DNA from: Gelatoporia subvermispora B
Taxonomy: Eukaryota; Basidiomycota; Agaricomycetes; Polyporales; Gelatoporiaceae
Assembly: GCA_000320605.2 (NCBI GenBank)
Contig: KB445791.1
Span: 1,220,298-1,284,297 of the forward strand
Direction: 5' to 3'
Length of the DNA stretch: 64,000 nucleotides
In this document: positions 28,629-43,737 of the stretch, piece after piece
How positions within the stretch are numbered: the stretch's first letter is position 1
How the letters are laid out: each line of letters opens with the position of its first letter
The notes under the pieces: generated by a model
What the model was told of the DNA's origin: nothing
Databases searched by the model: none
Seen by the model: the letters and a program-made list of their open reading frames with translations, nothing else
Position numbers and translations under genes: made by a program

Positions 28629-31600
28629 ATGGCTTCTGATGTGATACAAGCATTTCTGCAGCCTCCTAATCTCCATGGCGCCGAAAAGCTCACTCTGGAT
28701 GTGCTGAATGCGAAGTACCGATCACTGCAGGACCTGGAGCAGCAACCCGACCTCGAGGGCACTGTTGAGAAATCCCGACAGCACGGTGAAGACCTGAAAG
28801 CGAAAGTGGGTTGCCCCGCTCCCAGTTGAGACCAGCGCTGAATCCAGTGTGTTAGTTCAGCTCTCGCAGTCGCAGGCGGAAGTAGATGCGCTCATACGCG
28901 AGTCACGCACATCCGCGGTGAACTCGCTGCAGACAGCACAAGAGTTGTCCTTGCTCAGGCATTCAATAGCGGATGAGCTGTCATATCTATCGCAGCAGCT
29001 GGTGTCCTCATTGGGCGATCCGAAAGACGGACCGACGCTGCTTGAGGATCTTGAGACGCTACACCGAAATCTGAAGGAGCTTGAGAGTGTCAAGGGATAT
29101 GTCCAGGTCGTTGAACACGCGCTGAAGCTCAGGTGAGTTGTTACACGTCAAACGTATGCAGACAATATTGACTTTGGTGTCAGCGAGTCAGCTGTAGAAC
29201 AAGTCCGTAATTCCAGCACCTTGTCGTCCGTCAGCCAATATGAGACGCTTCAAGAGTTCGTCCGGATGGTACGAGCGAAGTGCTCCCAGGTTGAGGAAGT
29301 AGCGAGTCAGCAGAAGCTCCACATTCTGGACTTTCTGGACTCCGTTAGGCAGAAGACATGGTCTGAGATGAAGTCAGCTATGTCATCGTAAGTCATAGTG
29401 CAGACGTCCGATAGTATCCGAGCTGATCCACATGTAGGGTATTGCTAGCTACAACTGAGAAGTTCAATTGGCCCTCACCGGTTGAATATGCATCTGTATC
29501 CTCCGAGGACCGACGAGCGTTCGAAGCTGCCTTTCTCAATCTGTTGAAGCTGCAGACGATGTGAGTCCCATCTCTCTGTAGTCCATACTTCTCTCAATCC
29601 GTACTTCAGTGGGGACAAACTGCATGCGTCTGAAGTGAAAACATCCAAGAGCAGCCTTTACCCGATTCAAGCTCTTGTGCAGCCTATATCTCTTCGTTTC
29701 AAGTACCATTTCGAGGGGACGAGGCAGACCAACCGGCTCGACAAGGTGCGTAGCAGGCAATCTTGACTCAAAATATACGTCCATAAAAACGACTCCTTCA
29801 CGGTAGCCCGAATGGTATTTCACTCATGTCCTCAATGTCTCCCACGAGCATCGACCCTTTGTAGAGAAAGTGATCCAAGGCTTTCTATCTCGGACTGAGT
29901 ATAAACACGTCGACGCATGGGTATGTACGGCCGTTCCATATATATTGCACATCGAGGCTAACGCCTCAACGCTAGCGCGAATTTACTCTAAACTTACTTC
30001 CCCTGCTCTCTCGCAAGTTGAAGAAGACAATCCCGGTGCTGCTAACCCACCCACCTATATTAGCGCATACAATCTATCAGGCGCTTGCATTTGACAGTGC
30101 ATTGAAAGAGGAAGGCTTTGACACTGCAGGCACGACGTCTGACAAGAGCGAGTCGTTGGCCAAGGATACCATCACAAAGAACGGCGAAAAGCAACAATGG
30201 GAAGGGATCAGCGAGGTCATTCTAGGCAACAAGGAGTGGTTCGAGGCCTGGATGGAAGCGGAACGGAAATGTAAGCTCCCCTTTTAAATACAATACACGC
30301 GAGTTTATGTCGCGTACAGTTGCAATGGACCAGTACATGGAGGTTATTAGTGCTCCAGATGCTTGGCAGATTGCAGATGATATCCCAGACGACTCTGATG
30401 ACGCTGCCCTTGACCTGAGGACGACGATTTCTGCGCGAAGAGTCAAGGCTCTAGTGGAACAGGTCACCGGTGGGTTCCATCTCTGTGTAGTGCTGACCCA
30501 TATGCTCACAATCGAGCAGACCGATATTCTCCGCTGCCCCAATTCGGACAGAGAACTAAGTTCCTCATTGCTGTTCAGTTGCCCCTCCTCGAATCGTACC
30601 ATTCTCGCATATCATCTTCCTTGGACGCCTTTGAGACGCTCTCGTCAACCTTCATGCGCGCCGTTCCTGGTGCCCTTGGATCTGTCGCAGGAGACAGCGC
30701 TGGCCGTCTGAATGACCCGAAGAGGCTCACAAGTGGAGTGGAAGGAGCTCAAAGACTATGTAAGGCATTGATTAGCTCGAGGTACATCGCAGCGGCGATG
30801 GAGAATTGGGGAGAAGACTTGGTACGTTTATGATTGCAATGACTATCCTGCACAACGCCAACACATAACGTAAGTTCTTTTTGGAACTGTGGGCTGAAAT
30901 CAACCATAAAGCCGCCCTGCGGTCTCGTGCTCAAGCGGCGCAATCTCTTCCGGATCCCAAGAGTCACGAGGCCTCGACTGTGGAAGGCACTATCTTCGAA
31001 GAGCTTGTCACACAATACTCCAAGTTGGCCGAGCGCGCGGAGGACATGATCGTCCAGTCTATCTGTGGCGAGATTGAGTCCGCCCTACGTGCGCATTTCA
31101 CAAGTGGAGGTTCAACGTAAGTTCGCTGCGGTGGCTGCACGGACGAGAATTAAGACGTCTTTGTTATAGCCAAGCAACGCCGAACCTAAGTGCGGAAGAT
31201 AACATCGCTCTACCACAGACGCTGCTCGGTCCCATCGCATCGCTGTCCTCGCAACTCTCTTTCCTGCACTCGACGTTACCAGACATGACCGCGACAAGTC
31301 TGTATCGAAGAGTCGCTTCCCGCCTTGCTTCCCATATAATGCAGCGGGAAATCCTATACAGAGGACGAGGACGAATAACCCCGCAGGAGGGCAAGACTAT
31401 CCTTGCAGAGTCTGAGCTCTGGGCAGAGACCTGCCGCATTGCCATGGGTCGAGGGAACAGAGCCAGGACGGAGGCTCCCTGGAGACAGCTCTTACAAGCC
31501 AGTCGGCTACTCGGCCTAGACGGCGAGGCGTGGCGAAAGGCAGTAGATACCACCCTGGGCGTGACCAGCGACGACGATTGGGAGGAGGCCATGCTGGAAC

Positions 31601-31674
31601 TGGCCGGGTATGCTGAGTTCTCTCGAGAAGAGATCGGTCAGATACTGAGGACTCGTGCGGACTGCGAGCGGTGA
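28629..31674 (+). CDS. RINT1/TIP20 family vesicle-tethering protein
   Basis: A subunit of the Dsl1/NRZ tethering complex at the ER, which receives Golgi-derived COPI vesicles. The N-terminal part is coiled-coil (LNAKYRSLQDLEQQP, LETLHRNLKELESVKGYVQV). The RINT-1/TIP-1 domain follows with YHFEGTRQTNRLDKPEWYF, THVLNVSHEHRPFVEKVIQG, DRYSPLPQFGQRTKFLIAVQ, LLESYHSRISSSLDAFETLS and FFLELWAEINHKAALRSRA. The C-terminus reads LYRRVASRLASHIMQREILY, then a helical end. About ten short introns interrupt the gene. I chose the start MASDVIQAFLQPP at 28629. The frame is open upstream to 28554, but that stretch does not look conserved. It is convergent with MCM3; the two stop codons are 154 bp apart. Confidence 0.85.
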
Positions 31675-31827
31675 AGCCGGATGTTTCTGCAGGTTTCAGA
31701 TGCCCGCTGCGTGTCCGCTGCCATAGGTTTACATTGAGATGCGATGAGTGTATGATACAAGGGGATATACATATTCTTAGGCCCGACAAAACAGTGCACC
31801 GAAAGCATCCAACCAAAACGTAGGAAA

Positions 31828-34516
<2,689 letters not shown>

Positions 34517-37500
34517 GATGCGAACGAACGAGCGGAGGCGAGTGTGTGCGGGACAGTGGAGACAGAGAGAGGCGACGAGACGCGTCTCGTAGCGCGTCGT
34601 TCATGAGCCGCGAAAAGCCCGGCCCTAAATGTATCACGTGCCTCTCATCCGGCGCGCCCCAGACACGGTAACTGCCATCCTGCCAAGTTGTAGTCACGAC
34701 TTACGACTCCCAGCCTCACTAGCCTGCGAACACTGCTTGGCCATAACTGCTGCATCGAAAGAAAAGTTCAAGGCATGACCAGGACAACTTGATCTCTCTT
34801 GTGAACCTTGGCTGCGGCATTGTTTCTGAGTCGCCGGAGATGGTGGGAAACCCTCAATGAGAATTAGACTCGGACGGAACCAAATCCTTCCACTGCCCTG
34901 ATTCTGATTCAAGAAGGGAGCGTCTTCCCCGGCGTAAAGGTCCGCAGTCATATGCCTTTACTGCGATTTGGTAGGACGTCACCCTCGGCTATGCTTTGCT
35001 TTCTACGGCGATAACCGCTGGGAGTTGATGTAGAGAGACGGGTGTGACGGGTTACTGCGCACGGGCTGAATGTTCTAGCTCTGTCTCTCATAGAGAATTT
35101 AGGCAGGACTCCGGATGTTGAACCGTCTCTATGGTCTCTAATGCCACCGCCCTCGAACCTTGGTGCCGAGTTTCTCCCATCTCCGCGAGCACTTTCCATG
35201 GATATGGGAAGATGATTGGCCGATCAAGCACGTAAAGGGTGGGGCCCTCATTTCAATTCACATGAGACGACACGCAGTGTCATGCATGAGACATGCTCTG
35301 ATTGACTTCGTCTTGGTTGTGCCTCCCGAGTCCCGATAACCTCTGACTTTGGACTGTTGAAACGGCAATTTGGCGCAGGCGACTCTGACGACAGCCTGGC
35401 TTACAGCATATGGCATGTCACGAGTCTCGTCTTGGACGAAAGTTCGCGGGGGTATATTCATATGGATGTAACATTTGGAAATTGCCTCCGCTTCTCGTTC
35501 TTGAAGATCATTGGTGGCATCGATCTCCTGCGTCTAAGGGAACAGGTATATAGTACTGAAATAATCTGCCTGGTTCAAGTGACGCATTCAGACGGGAGAA
35601 GCTGTTGCATCACACGGTGCCTGGAGGAGCAAAATCACAGGAATATCCGGGAAATTGAAGTTCGGCAGATTCTCTGCTTTTCTTCGATGCCCCGCCTGAG
35701 CCAATTCAGCAAATCGAAGTCTACTCCACATCCGGGGTATATTTTGGGCTCCACCTGCATGCAGCCCCGGATCGACACTTCGGATCAGGTACAGGCACCA
35801 GATCACTCTCGTGTTCTGGCTTCCCAGTCGCCAGCGTTTGCATGATCAGCGGAACCTGGACAGTTACAGTAGTCAATTTGGCGATTATGTCTACTGATAT
35901 ACGAACGCAGTTCAACTGAATGAGGATTTCAAACGGTTTACGATATGAATTGTGTAATGTACTACTACATTCGATGCGAACCTTAATTAGAACCGAAGCC
36001 CAGCGGAAAAATAGCACTGGGACGGATCGTCTGGTCCGGTGCTGCGGAATCATGATTCATGAGGGTCATAAAATACGTCGACATGGGACTCAGCCACGAA
36101 TATAGAAAATACTAGGGGTGCGATAGTCAGTACACACTGCCGCGGAGAGCGAGATAATTCAGGCCTACAGAAGGTATATCCCTGTACGCTGGAGCGCTGT
36201 CAGTTAAGCTCAAGGGCTCAGCACGGTGCGGACGCACCAGGTTGCAGACTTGAGACGCGTTTCATCACGTCCCCGGTCCTTCCTGGCAGCCACCTCCACC
36301 GCCCTGAATACAGATACTCGGTGAGCTAGAGAGCAAAGGATTCGACCTCGAACATAACGCACGTTGCATTGTCGAGCCATGTGCGCTATCTGTGGACCCG
36401 TCAATTAGTCTCGGCGAACCTAGGCGCATCGAAGAACGCACTGCGACACCATTCGCTCGTTCCTCGATTGGGGCCTACGAAAAGGTATCAATCAGTCTTC
36501 GATGGAGCGATTCGGTCCAGAGCGGTCACGCACAGTAGAGGCAGACCCAAGGAAAAGGGCGAGGACGAGCAGCGAGTACCACTTGAGAGACATGCTGGCA
36601 AAGGTCGCTGGTGCTGAAACGCAAAGTGGCCTCGCTTGGCTTTTATGGAATTTCGTGTATGGGCCCACACGTGCGGGAATGAGATGTCGGTCACCAGCCG
36701 TGGGGCTCCGTGTCGCTCCTCTGGCCTCAGGCACCAAGGTTCGCAGGCACCTACCACTTCTTCTCAGAACAGGAGTGCACACGCCGCTCTAACGTATCCC
36801 GCCCGTGTTCCTAGCTGCGTATTTTTACTGCTACTTCTGCCTTTTCGAGCGTGCAGAGGGTGCATCAACAGCGGCTCACCTGAGACGCACATCCCCTACG
36901 CAGATCCACCCAATCCCACTGTGACAATGTATTCTCAGGGACGCGAAGACCTGCACGTGGCCGTTTGTGAAGAGCGAAGCGAATCAGGGACACATCGTAC
37001 CGCTGCCCGACGCGCAGCCGCTCCTGCGCCTCGTTTCTGAGGTGTGCCAGGGTGTGCCCTACTGAAATGAAATGCGGGTCGGAACTGAGATGGGTACCGA
37101 CCCACCGAGCGTGCAACATTCGAGAAACCGGGACGCACGAGGCGCCCTCCACGAACGCCGCAGGCGCCATGTGATGGAGTCATCCGACAACGAACCGTGT
37201 GATGAGCATTACACTCGGGCGCAAACGCCACCAACGCTCTGGCCACAGACCGCGTCTGTATCGTGGCGTCCAGTGGTCGCACCTCACCCCGCGGCCGTAG
37301 CCGTATGTCGAGGCGTAAGTGAGAACTGCGTCTATAAGATAGCATATGTAACGTGACATCCGAGGGCTTATCGCTCGATGACAGGTCATTGAGAACTCGG
37401 ACACCTGTGAAAATGCGTCGCGTGTCCAGGAAAAGAACGGCAAACCCACGAGGTAGCGCATCGAAGATGATTTTGGTTTGTGCGGTCCCCCAGTGTTGTC

Positions 37501-38992
37501 CGCAGGATATTGGTCCAAGTCAGACTTATGACGCAGTAGAAGAGGGTGCGACAGTTGCCCGGGTGATGGGCTCGGTCAGGTATCGTACACGGCAGCCCGC
37601 ATAGGGACTCATGACCTCTGGTCGGTCGGTAACCCAAAGCAGAGCGAACACAGAAAGATCGAGAACGATAGCGGAATCTAGCGGGCACGGTTCTTGGACA
37701 GCTGCCGCAATGACAGGGACAGCATCAGGGTATTGGATAGGCGATGGACATATGTAAGTCGTCCGCTGGCTTTTGCGTTTACATGGCAGGGCTCAAACCC
37801 AGCAGGTCTGGCTTTTGTGACATCTTGTCGGTAAAACATAAGCGCTCCGGCGAGCTTGGGGACCAGAATGAACATACGCCGTGTGGGAGGCCCCTTCATT
37901 AAAATCCAGGCCTGTTTGTGATGGGCCTGGTTACTAGAAATACGAATGGCTTGACCCGGCACGTACTTCCGCCCTGGACTGCTGCAGCAGGGAAGACATT
38001 TCAAGACACGCCCAACGGTTTTGCCCGCCGGTGGAGTGCTGTCCAATGAAGGGATAATTTTAACGCCAGGGCTTGCCATACTGACTGAATTGCATTCACA
38101 TTCTACAAGAACGCGCCATGCCCTTGGAGCGAGCTTGGCTTCCATGAAGGTATAATGACGATATCGTCCCGCATGGGCCTGCATTCTCGAAATTGAACGT
38201 GACTTTGCGTTGCGTAGCAGCACGAAATTAAGGCATGCCTGCGCGTGCCCAGCTGTGCCCAGCTTCGCCGAGTAGTGGCTGGGTGGGCGATCGCTTCGAA
38301 ATGTATATCCACGCGATCAGATAAGGCATAGATAACACGGCATGCAGCGGCAGGAGGCGGCAGGACAGCGCAGCCAGATGCAGTCAGGTGCCCAATGTGA
38401 TCGCCATTAATACGGCCGACGACGAGCGCGGTGTTTGCTCTTGTTTGTCGCCCCGCGCGGTCTCCCGCCACCGACGCGCATGGAGCAAGTCGGTTTGCAC
38501 GATCATACACTCCGAGCCGATGCAGCATCCTCGCATCTTGCTATCACGCGCTGTCGGTCCGAACGTGTCTGTCTGTCAAAGATCGGGTCTAGGGTCGTTG
38601 CGACAGCGAGGCGCGTACGCTGCCATCGGCACTCGGTTGCGAGCAAGCAGATACTGTCACATAATTTGACTCGAGACCCAAATTTGGCTGGGTAGTAGGA
38701 GATACAACCTAGGTGTACAGGTAACAAGATATGCGGAAGAATAAGTCAACTGTAATGACCGGGCGAGACACCAACATCCTTTGGGCAGTCCATGCAACAC
38801 TAACAATGCGACGAAAGGCCTGACAGAAAGAGCGGGGAACTTTTGGTCTGTGGAAATAGACAAAACGCTGTACAGCTTAAAGTAGGACTACACGCAGGTA
38901 AGTCATGAGGGGGGAATAATGAACCCGAACCCACTCACCCGAGCTTTGTGTGACAGTGCGAGCACAGTCATGCAGAGATTTGTCGCGAATAA
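34517..38992. other. Long gene-poor stretch
   Basis: About 4.5 kb without a gene I can support. Many overlapping open frames of 60-180 codons occur on both strands in GC-rich parts (36.4-38.7 kb), but none shows a family motif or a consistent exon pattern. A 181-codon minus-strand frame at 37678-38223 is the longest. Decayed repeats or lineage-specific small genes cannot be excluded. Confidence 0.35.
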
Positions 38993-39392
38993 TCATGCCT
39001 AATAATTTTCGCATGAGACATACTTCGGTATATTGCAAGATGGTATACTCACGTTGTTCTCGGTACGTTTCCAGCCTGGTCCTTCAGTGCCGTTGCATCC
39101 TGGCATCTGCAGGGCGTTTATTGGTATGTGATCCACTGATGGGGCAGTTGTAGATCAGGTACTAACCTCACAGCGAGCCACAACCTAAGGCACATGTGGA
39201 GCTCAGTGGCAATCAGGTACGGGAAGTGCGAAGGACTCACCTCGAGCTGTTCTGCGCGCTCAACGGCAACCTATTTACAGTATATTCAGAAGCGTGCAAA
39301 TCATGATAAGCCCCGAGAGGACTTACGGGCATCGCAGCGGTTGCGCCGATGAAGAGGGCCAACGCAATGGCGGAGAAAATACGAGGGAGCAT
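38993..39392 (-). CDS. Small secreted cysteine peptide precursor A
   Basis: Five exons (39392-39327, 39270-39241, 39184-39167, 39106-39053, 38998-38993) with strong donors (GTAAGT, GTGAGT, GTTAGT, GTGAGT) code for 57 residues. A signal peptide (MLPRIFSAIALALFIGATAA) is followed by MPVAVERAEQLE, VVARCE and MPGCNGTEGPGWKRTENN. The core C-x3-GC-x-x-x-EGP and the pro-segment VERAE-L--VAR match precursor B at 47043. The first intron falls after residue 22, and another one codon past the first cysteine, in both genes. A Lys-Arg pair near the C-terminus could be a Kex2 processing site. Exons 2 and 3 are 30 and 18 nt, all phase 0. No known family is recognised. A TATA-like CATAAAAG lies ~95 bp upstream. 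Confidence 0.65.
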
Positions 39393-41451
39393 CGCGGAGG
39401 AGGTATCCGGGTATAGCTTTGTGAGTTCGGAGTGAAAACGCGGGGCGGAAGGCGGACAGTGTTCCAGTCAATGTTTGACCGCTTTTATGGCAGGCCAGGC
39501 GCACGTGGACCACTGGTCATTACATGTTCTTTAGCGCTGACACCGACGCCTGACAGAGTCAGGCTGCCCGTCAGGCACAGGGAGATGGGCTCGGCATCTC
39601 GGCCTCGCGTTAGCGGAGATCGTTGATCAGCGCGCTAGTGAGGTCCACTGCCGCATCGCCTGGCGTCTCCTGGCGTGGCGGCAGTGGGCCTGTGGCGTAT
39701 CCAAGTCTCTCGTCCGTCTTAGCTTGTTCAACAGCGTTGCGTCCACTACTGCCTCCCGCTGCCATCTCCATCTCTTCGCAACTCTCTCCCCCGGACAATC
39801 GCCAATCTCATTCAGCGACCGCAAACCACATCAGGAAAATGTCGTGTTGGCTTTGACGCCTTTGGCCTGCCTTTCGAGGCTTGCCGGCGTCTTTGCTCCC
39901 TTGTCGCGCATCGCAAAGGTATTCAAGGCGCACGCAAGGTCCAAAAAGGCAGGCAAGTAAACTTGATATTTTCCTGATGCACCCACCAGCGAGCCTGCCA
40001 ACGCCGCCACTCGCTTGCATCTGCTCCACCCAATCGAAATCGCCAGGGATGGCTTGTCCGCAGGCTCGTAGTCTTCGGCTATGTTTTCTGCACATATTCT
40101 GGTCGTGCCAAGTCTCCTTAGACGCGACAAAATACGTACCACTTCAAGACCTCTGCGCGCCTCTGCGCGCCTGACCGTGATAACGTTCAGGCCTCCATCA
40201 GCCTGCGAACGAGCCCCATCCCCCCGAACAAAACCTTCGCCGCTCCGGACAGCGGCGTGATCCCACCAGCAGATTTTTCGCTTGTCCATGCGCCCAGCCC
40301 GGTGGCAGCGTTGTTTGTGCACGTGTTCCGACCACCTTCTCTCGTTCATCCCTCGCCGACACATGCGGCCATCGACTGCTACCCACCGCACCTATCGCAA
40401 GCCCGGAGAGACGGCTTGCCGTATGGCCCCCGCGGTCGTAACCCGTGGCCAATCCTCAAGAAGGTATGTACGCTTCCCCCTCTCTATACCCGCATCCAAT
40501 TTTTCGGGCCATAAATACACGTCTCCATATTGGACCGGTCTTTGAAATCTAATCTTCTATCTGCCCGTAATTTATCAGCTTGATGGGAATCAGTGTGCTG
40601 CAGAAGGCGGTTCCCTCATATCCGACGTGGAGACCTTACACACGTCTCCCGCGGTTTGGAGACCTGAGGGCATCGTTTGCAGGTGGCCAGCATCGCGGTT
40701 GTGACGGAGATCACGCGTCGTCGCAGACAGCCCATGTCGCTGCATGTCGGTGCCAATGCCCGCGCCTCCACGCGGATACTGCCCGGAAGCAACTCTGAGC
40801 ATGCCGGCTTGACGTCCGGGGATGCCCACGAAGTCGCTTACTGCACCTTTGTACCCAGGCTTTTCGAAGAACGGAAGGGAAGCCTGATGAGTTCTGCGAA
40901 CCTATCTGTCTGAGTCTGCTGAGCATCCAATCGCCTCTGCCGACCTGTCCAAATGGACAACATTCTGATGCATATGCTGAAGATAATTCGACTGTGAATG
41001 CAGGTCTCGATAACCAGCCGTTATCTCTCGGCCGCTTCACTTGACCTTGAGAGACGACCATGAATCTGTTCTGTTGGACTGCGTATGTCCTCGGGACTTG
41101 GTCATTTGAAACTCGGTAGGTCGATAAGCGCGTGGTCGCACTGAGATCACAAGTCATCATAACATGGCATCGCATCGGAATCTCGCTTGCACCCTGTATC
41201 GAGACGCTGCTCCACTGGTTCTCAGGTGGCGCCTCTCTCTTGGGAATGTGTCTCCCTTATGTTGTTCCGTGCCAGCGTTTGTCTACGACACGGCTGCAGA
41301 CGCGTCTAGCAGTGAGCTAACAATACATATCGCAAATGACAATGTCAAATAGCGGCGGCGACTGCGTAGTCGCGGTGAAATTCTCTCGCGTCGGCGTAAC
41401 GCGAAGACATACATGACGGAGGGCGGGCAGCACCTGAACATCGCTCGACGC
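39393..41451. other. Intergenic region with one possible hypothetical exon
   Basis: The region upstream of peptide A and downstream of PRP17. A plus-strand frame at about 40190-40470 (IPPADFSLVHAP ... GRNPWPILKK) runs into a good donor (GTATGT at 40470) and continues after a CAG acceptor at ~40579 as LDGNQCAAEGGSLISDVETL. It may be part of a real but unrecognised gene; I could not find a convincing start or end. Confidence 0.3.
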
Positions 41452-43548
41452 TCAATCCTGCAGACACGTTGTGAGCCGTCATGCACGAGTCAGCACACGC
41501 AGTACGAGATGACGTACCCAAAGCTTGATAAGACCGTCCCAGGATGCTGTGACCAGTTTTGACTGTTTGAGCCACACAGCGTCAGCGTCTGCTGGTGCGC
41601 CCCTCAAAACGTGTACGCACCGATTCGTGGGGGAGCCACTCGTGAGCGATGACAACCTTCGAGTGTGCCTTCAGGCGGCTCTTGATTCGGCCCGTCTTCC
41701 ACTCCCAGAATACAACATTGCCCTCGCTGTCTCCGCTGCTAATCCACTTTCCGTCCGGGGAGAACCCGACCTGGCAGGCATAGCCCGCGACTGAGTGGCC
41801 CGCGAAGCGCTTATTCCGAGCCTGTCGGAAGTTATCTGTGCTGTACACCAAGATCTGATTGTCCAAAGATTGCGCCGCAAAGTACTTTTCTGCAAGATCG
41901 AAGGTGAGCTATCGACGCGGCTCGGGCGCGTGCACGAATGGGCTCACTATTCGGGTGCAGTGTGACCGCTGGCATGGAATGCATGTGCGGTTCAGCGATG
42001 TACTTGATGACCACGGGGATGTCGAAGTCCCACGCTCGGATTGTTTTGTCGTCCGATGTGGTGACAAATCGACGGTTCTCGTCGACGAAAGTGATCGTGT
42101 TCACCGGTCCCAGATGTTGGTCATACTCTTGAGTGATCTCCCCGGAATCCATGTCATACTACATATTCCGCAGTAAGCAAACACATGTCATAGCATTGAA
42201 AATTAAGAACCCACCTGGATAATTTTCTTGTCGGACATACCGGCCAGGAAGATATTCTGTTTGTCCTCATCAGGATGGAAGCGGACCACATATGGTATCT
42301 TGCCATTGCTGAAACGCTTGATGCACTGCCCCGTCTCAGTGTCCCAGAGCTTCATTTGACGATCGTATCCGCAAGACAAGAAGCGACGGCCATCGTTCGA
42401 AAAAGTAACATCTTTCACAGCTTTCATGTGGCCATGGAACGTCCGCAGACAGTTGCCATGTGTGTACACATCCCACAGCTGTGTGCATCATCATGAGCAA
42501 GGTAACGCCCGGAAGATTGTAGGAACACACCTTGATCTTTGTGTCCATGGAACCACTCAGCATAAGATGGCCGGTGTTGGGGAACAAACGGATGACCGAA
42601 ACACCCTTCGTATGTCCGGTCCAGGTATGGATGCAAACCTTCGGAATGAACGTCTCCTGCGATCCAGCCTCGTGCTGCAGCTGCGGCGCCTCCGAGAGCG
42701 GCGGCCACATGTACGTCCTGCCTTGGTAATCTGTCATGGACTTGCCGTGGAATGTAGAGGATTCCAGGCCAGGAGCACCGCGCTTTGGCTTCGCCTTCTT
42801 GATTTGCACCTCCTCCTCTGGCTCGGACTCCTCTTCCTCCTCTTCCTCCGCGGCGACGTCCGCCGTGTCGAAGGGAATACCCTGCGGCTGATCCCCGTCC
42901 CAGGTTGCCCATGGGCCCTCGTACGCCCCATCGCCGTCAACAATCTCGACATCGCCCTTCGCTTTCCGCTTGCGCTTTAACTCCTTCTTCTTCCCTCTGG
43001 GCGCCTTGAGCATGTCGAGGGTCGTAAACCCATTCTCCTGCGCCTTCTCGATCGAACCGAGGATCGCAGGGGCGTTCGGGTCCACAGACGGGTTTGCGGA
43101 GTATCCGAGGATTTGATGCGTGAGGTGCTGTTGCCGGAAGGCATGGTCCGTCATCTCCTGCTCCTCCACATGGCCAGCAAGAGCATTCTGGTTGATGAAG
43201 CGGTTCCTGTCGCCAAAAGGGTTTTCAGGCCCTACGATCGGCTTCATCATGTCGTCGTATGTGATGTTTACATTGATCTGGGTATCTGTGGGACGCGTAA
43301 CAAGCGATGTCTGATGCAAGACATCCTATGGAACAGTGTCAGAACCTTGGATAGCTTTTGAACACGGGGGGACTCACCTCGGAGAGAACATGGGGCGCAG
43401 CCTGTGGCACCAGCTCCTGTGAGACCGGTGTAGACTCATCTAACCGCGGTTTCTTCGCATTGGGCAGCAACGCGAGTCCGAACGCATCCTGAGTGGTTGA
43501 AATGGGGCCATCGTCTTCGTCAGAGGAGTACGCGACGACGGCAGACAT
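41452..43548 (-). CDS. PRP17: Pre-mRNA splicing factor PRP17/CDC40 (WD40)
   Basis: A spliceosome component needed for the second catalytic step. The N-terminus [14 protein letters not shown] is typical of the family. It is followed by [33 protein letters not shown] and an acidic/basic linker. The linker is followed by [19 protein letters not shown]. Seven WD40 repeats make up the C-terminal half, with recognisable units [80 protein letters not shown], and a last one split by an intron ([15 protein letters not shown]). The last two codons are in their own exon ending at 41452. Introns are short. The start at 43548 is preferred over the in-frame upstream ATG at 43614. Confidence 0.92.
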
Positions 43549-43737
43549 GGCTGCACGAACGAGAGGGGAGTGGGAGTAAGTTACGTAACAGGCAATCCGG
43601 CGCCTGGCACTCATCTAGGAAGTCAGCCTGTGGCGGGGCAGCTCGAAATTAGCCTTGTCGCTCTCCTCCGCCCCTGCGTCGCGTGCAGCGTCGCGTGCAC
43701 CCGGCTGCGCTTGTTCTCCTCGGCGGCGGAGACGTTG

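Noticed and set aside
36210..38700. Many overlapping 60-180-codon frames on both strands
   Set aside because: GC-rich sequence gives long random frames; no motifs, no coherent splicing and no shared families.
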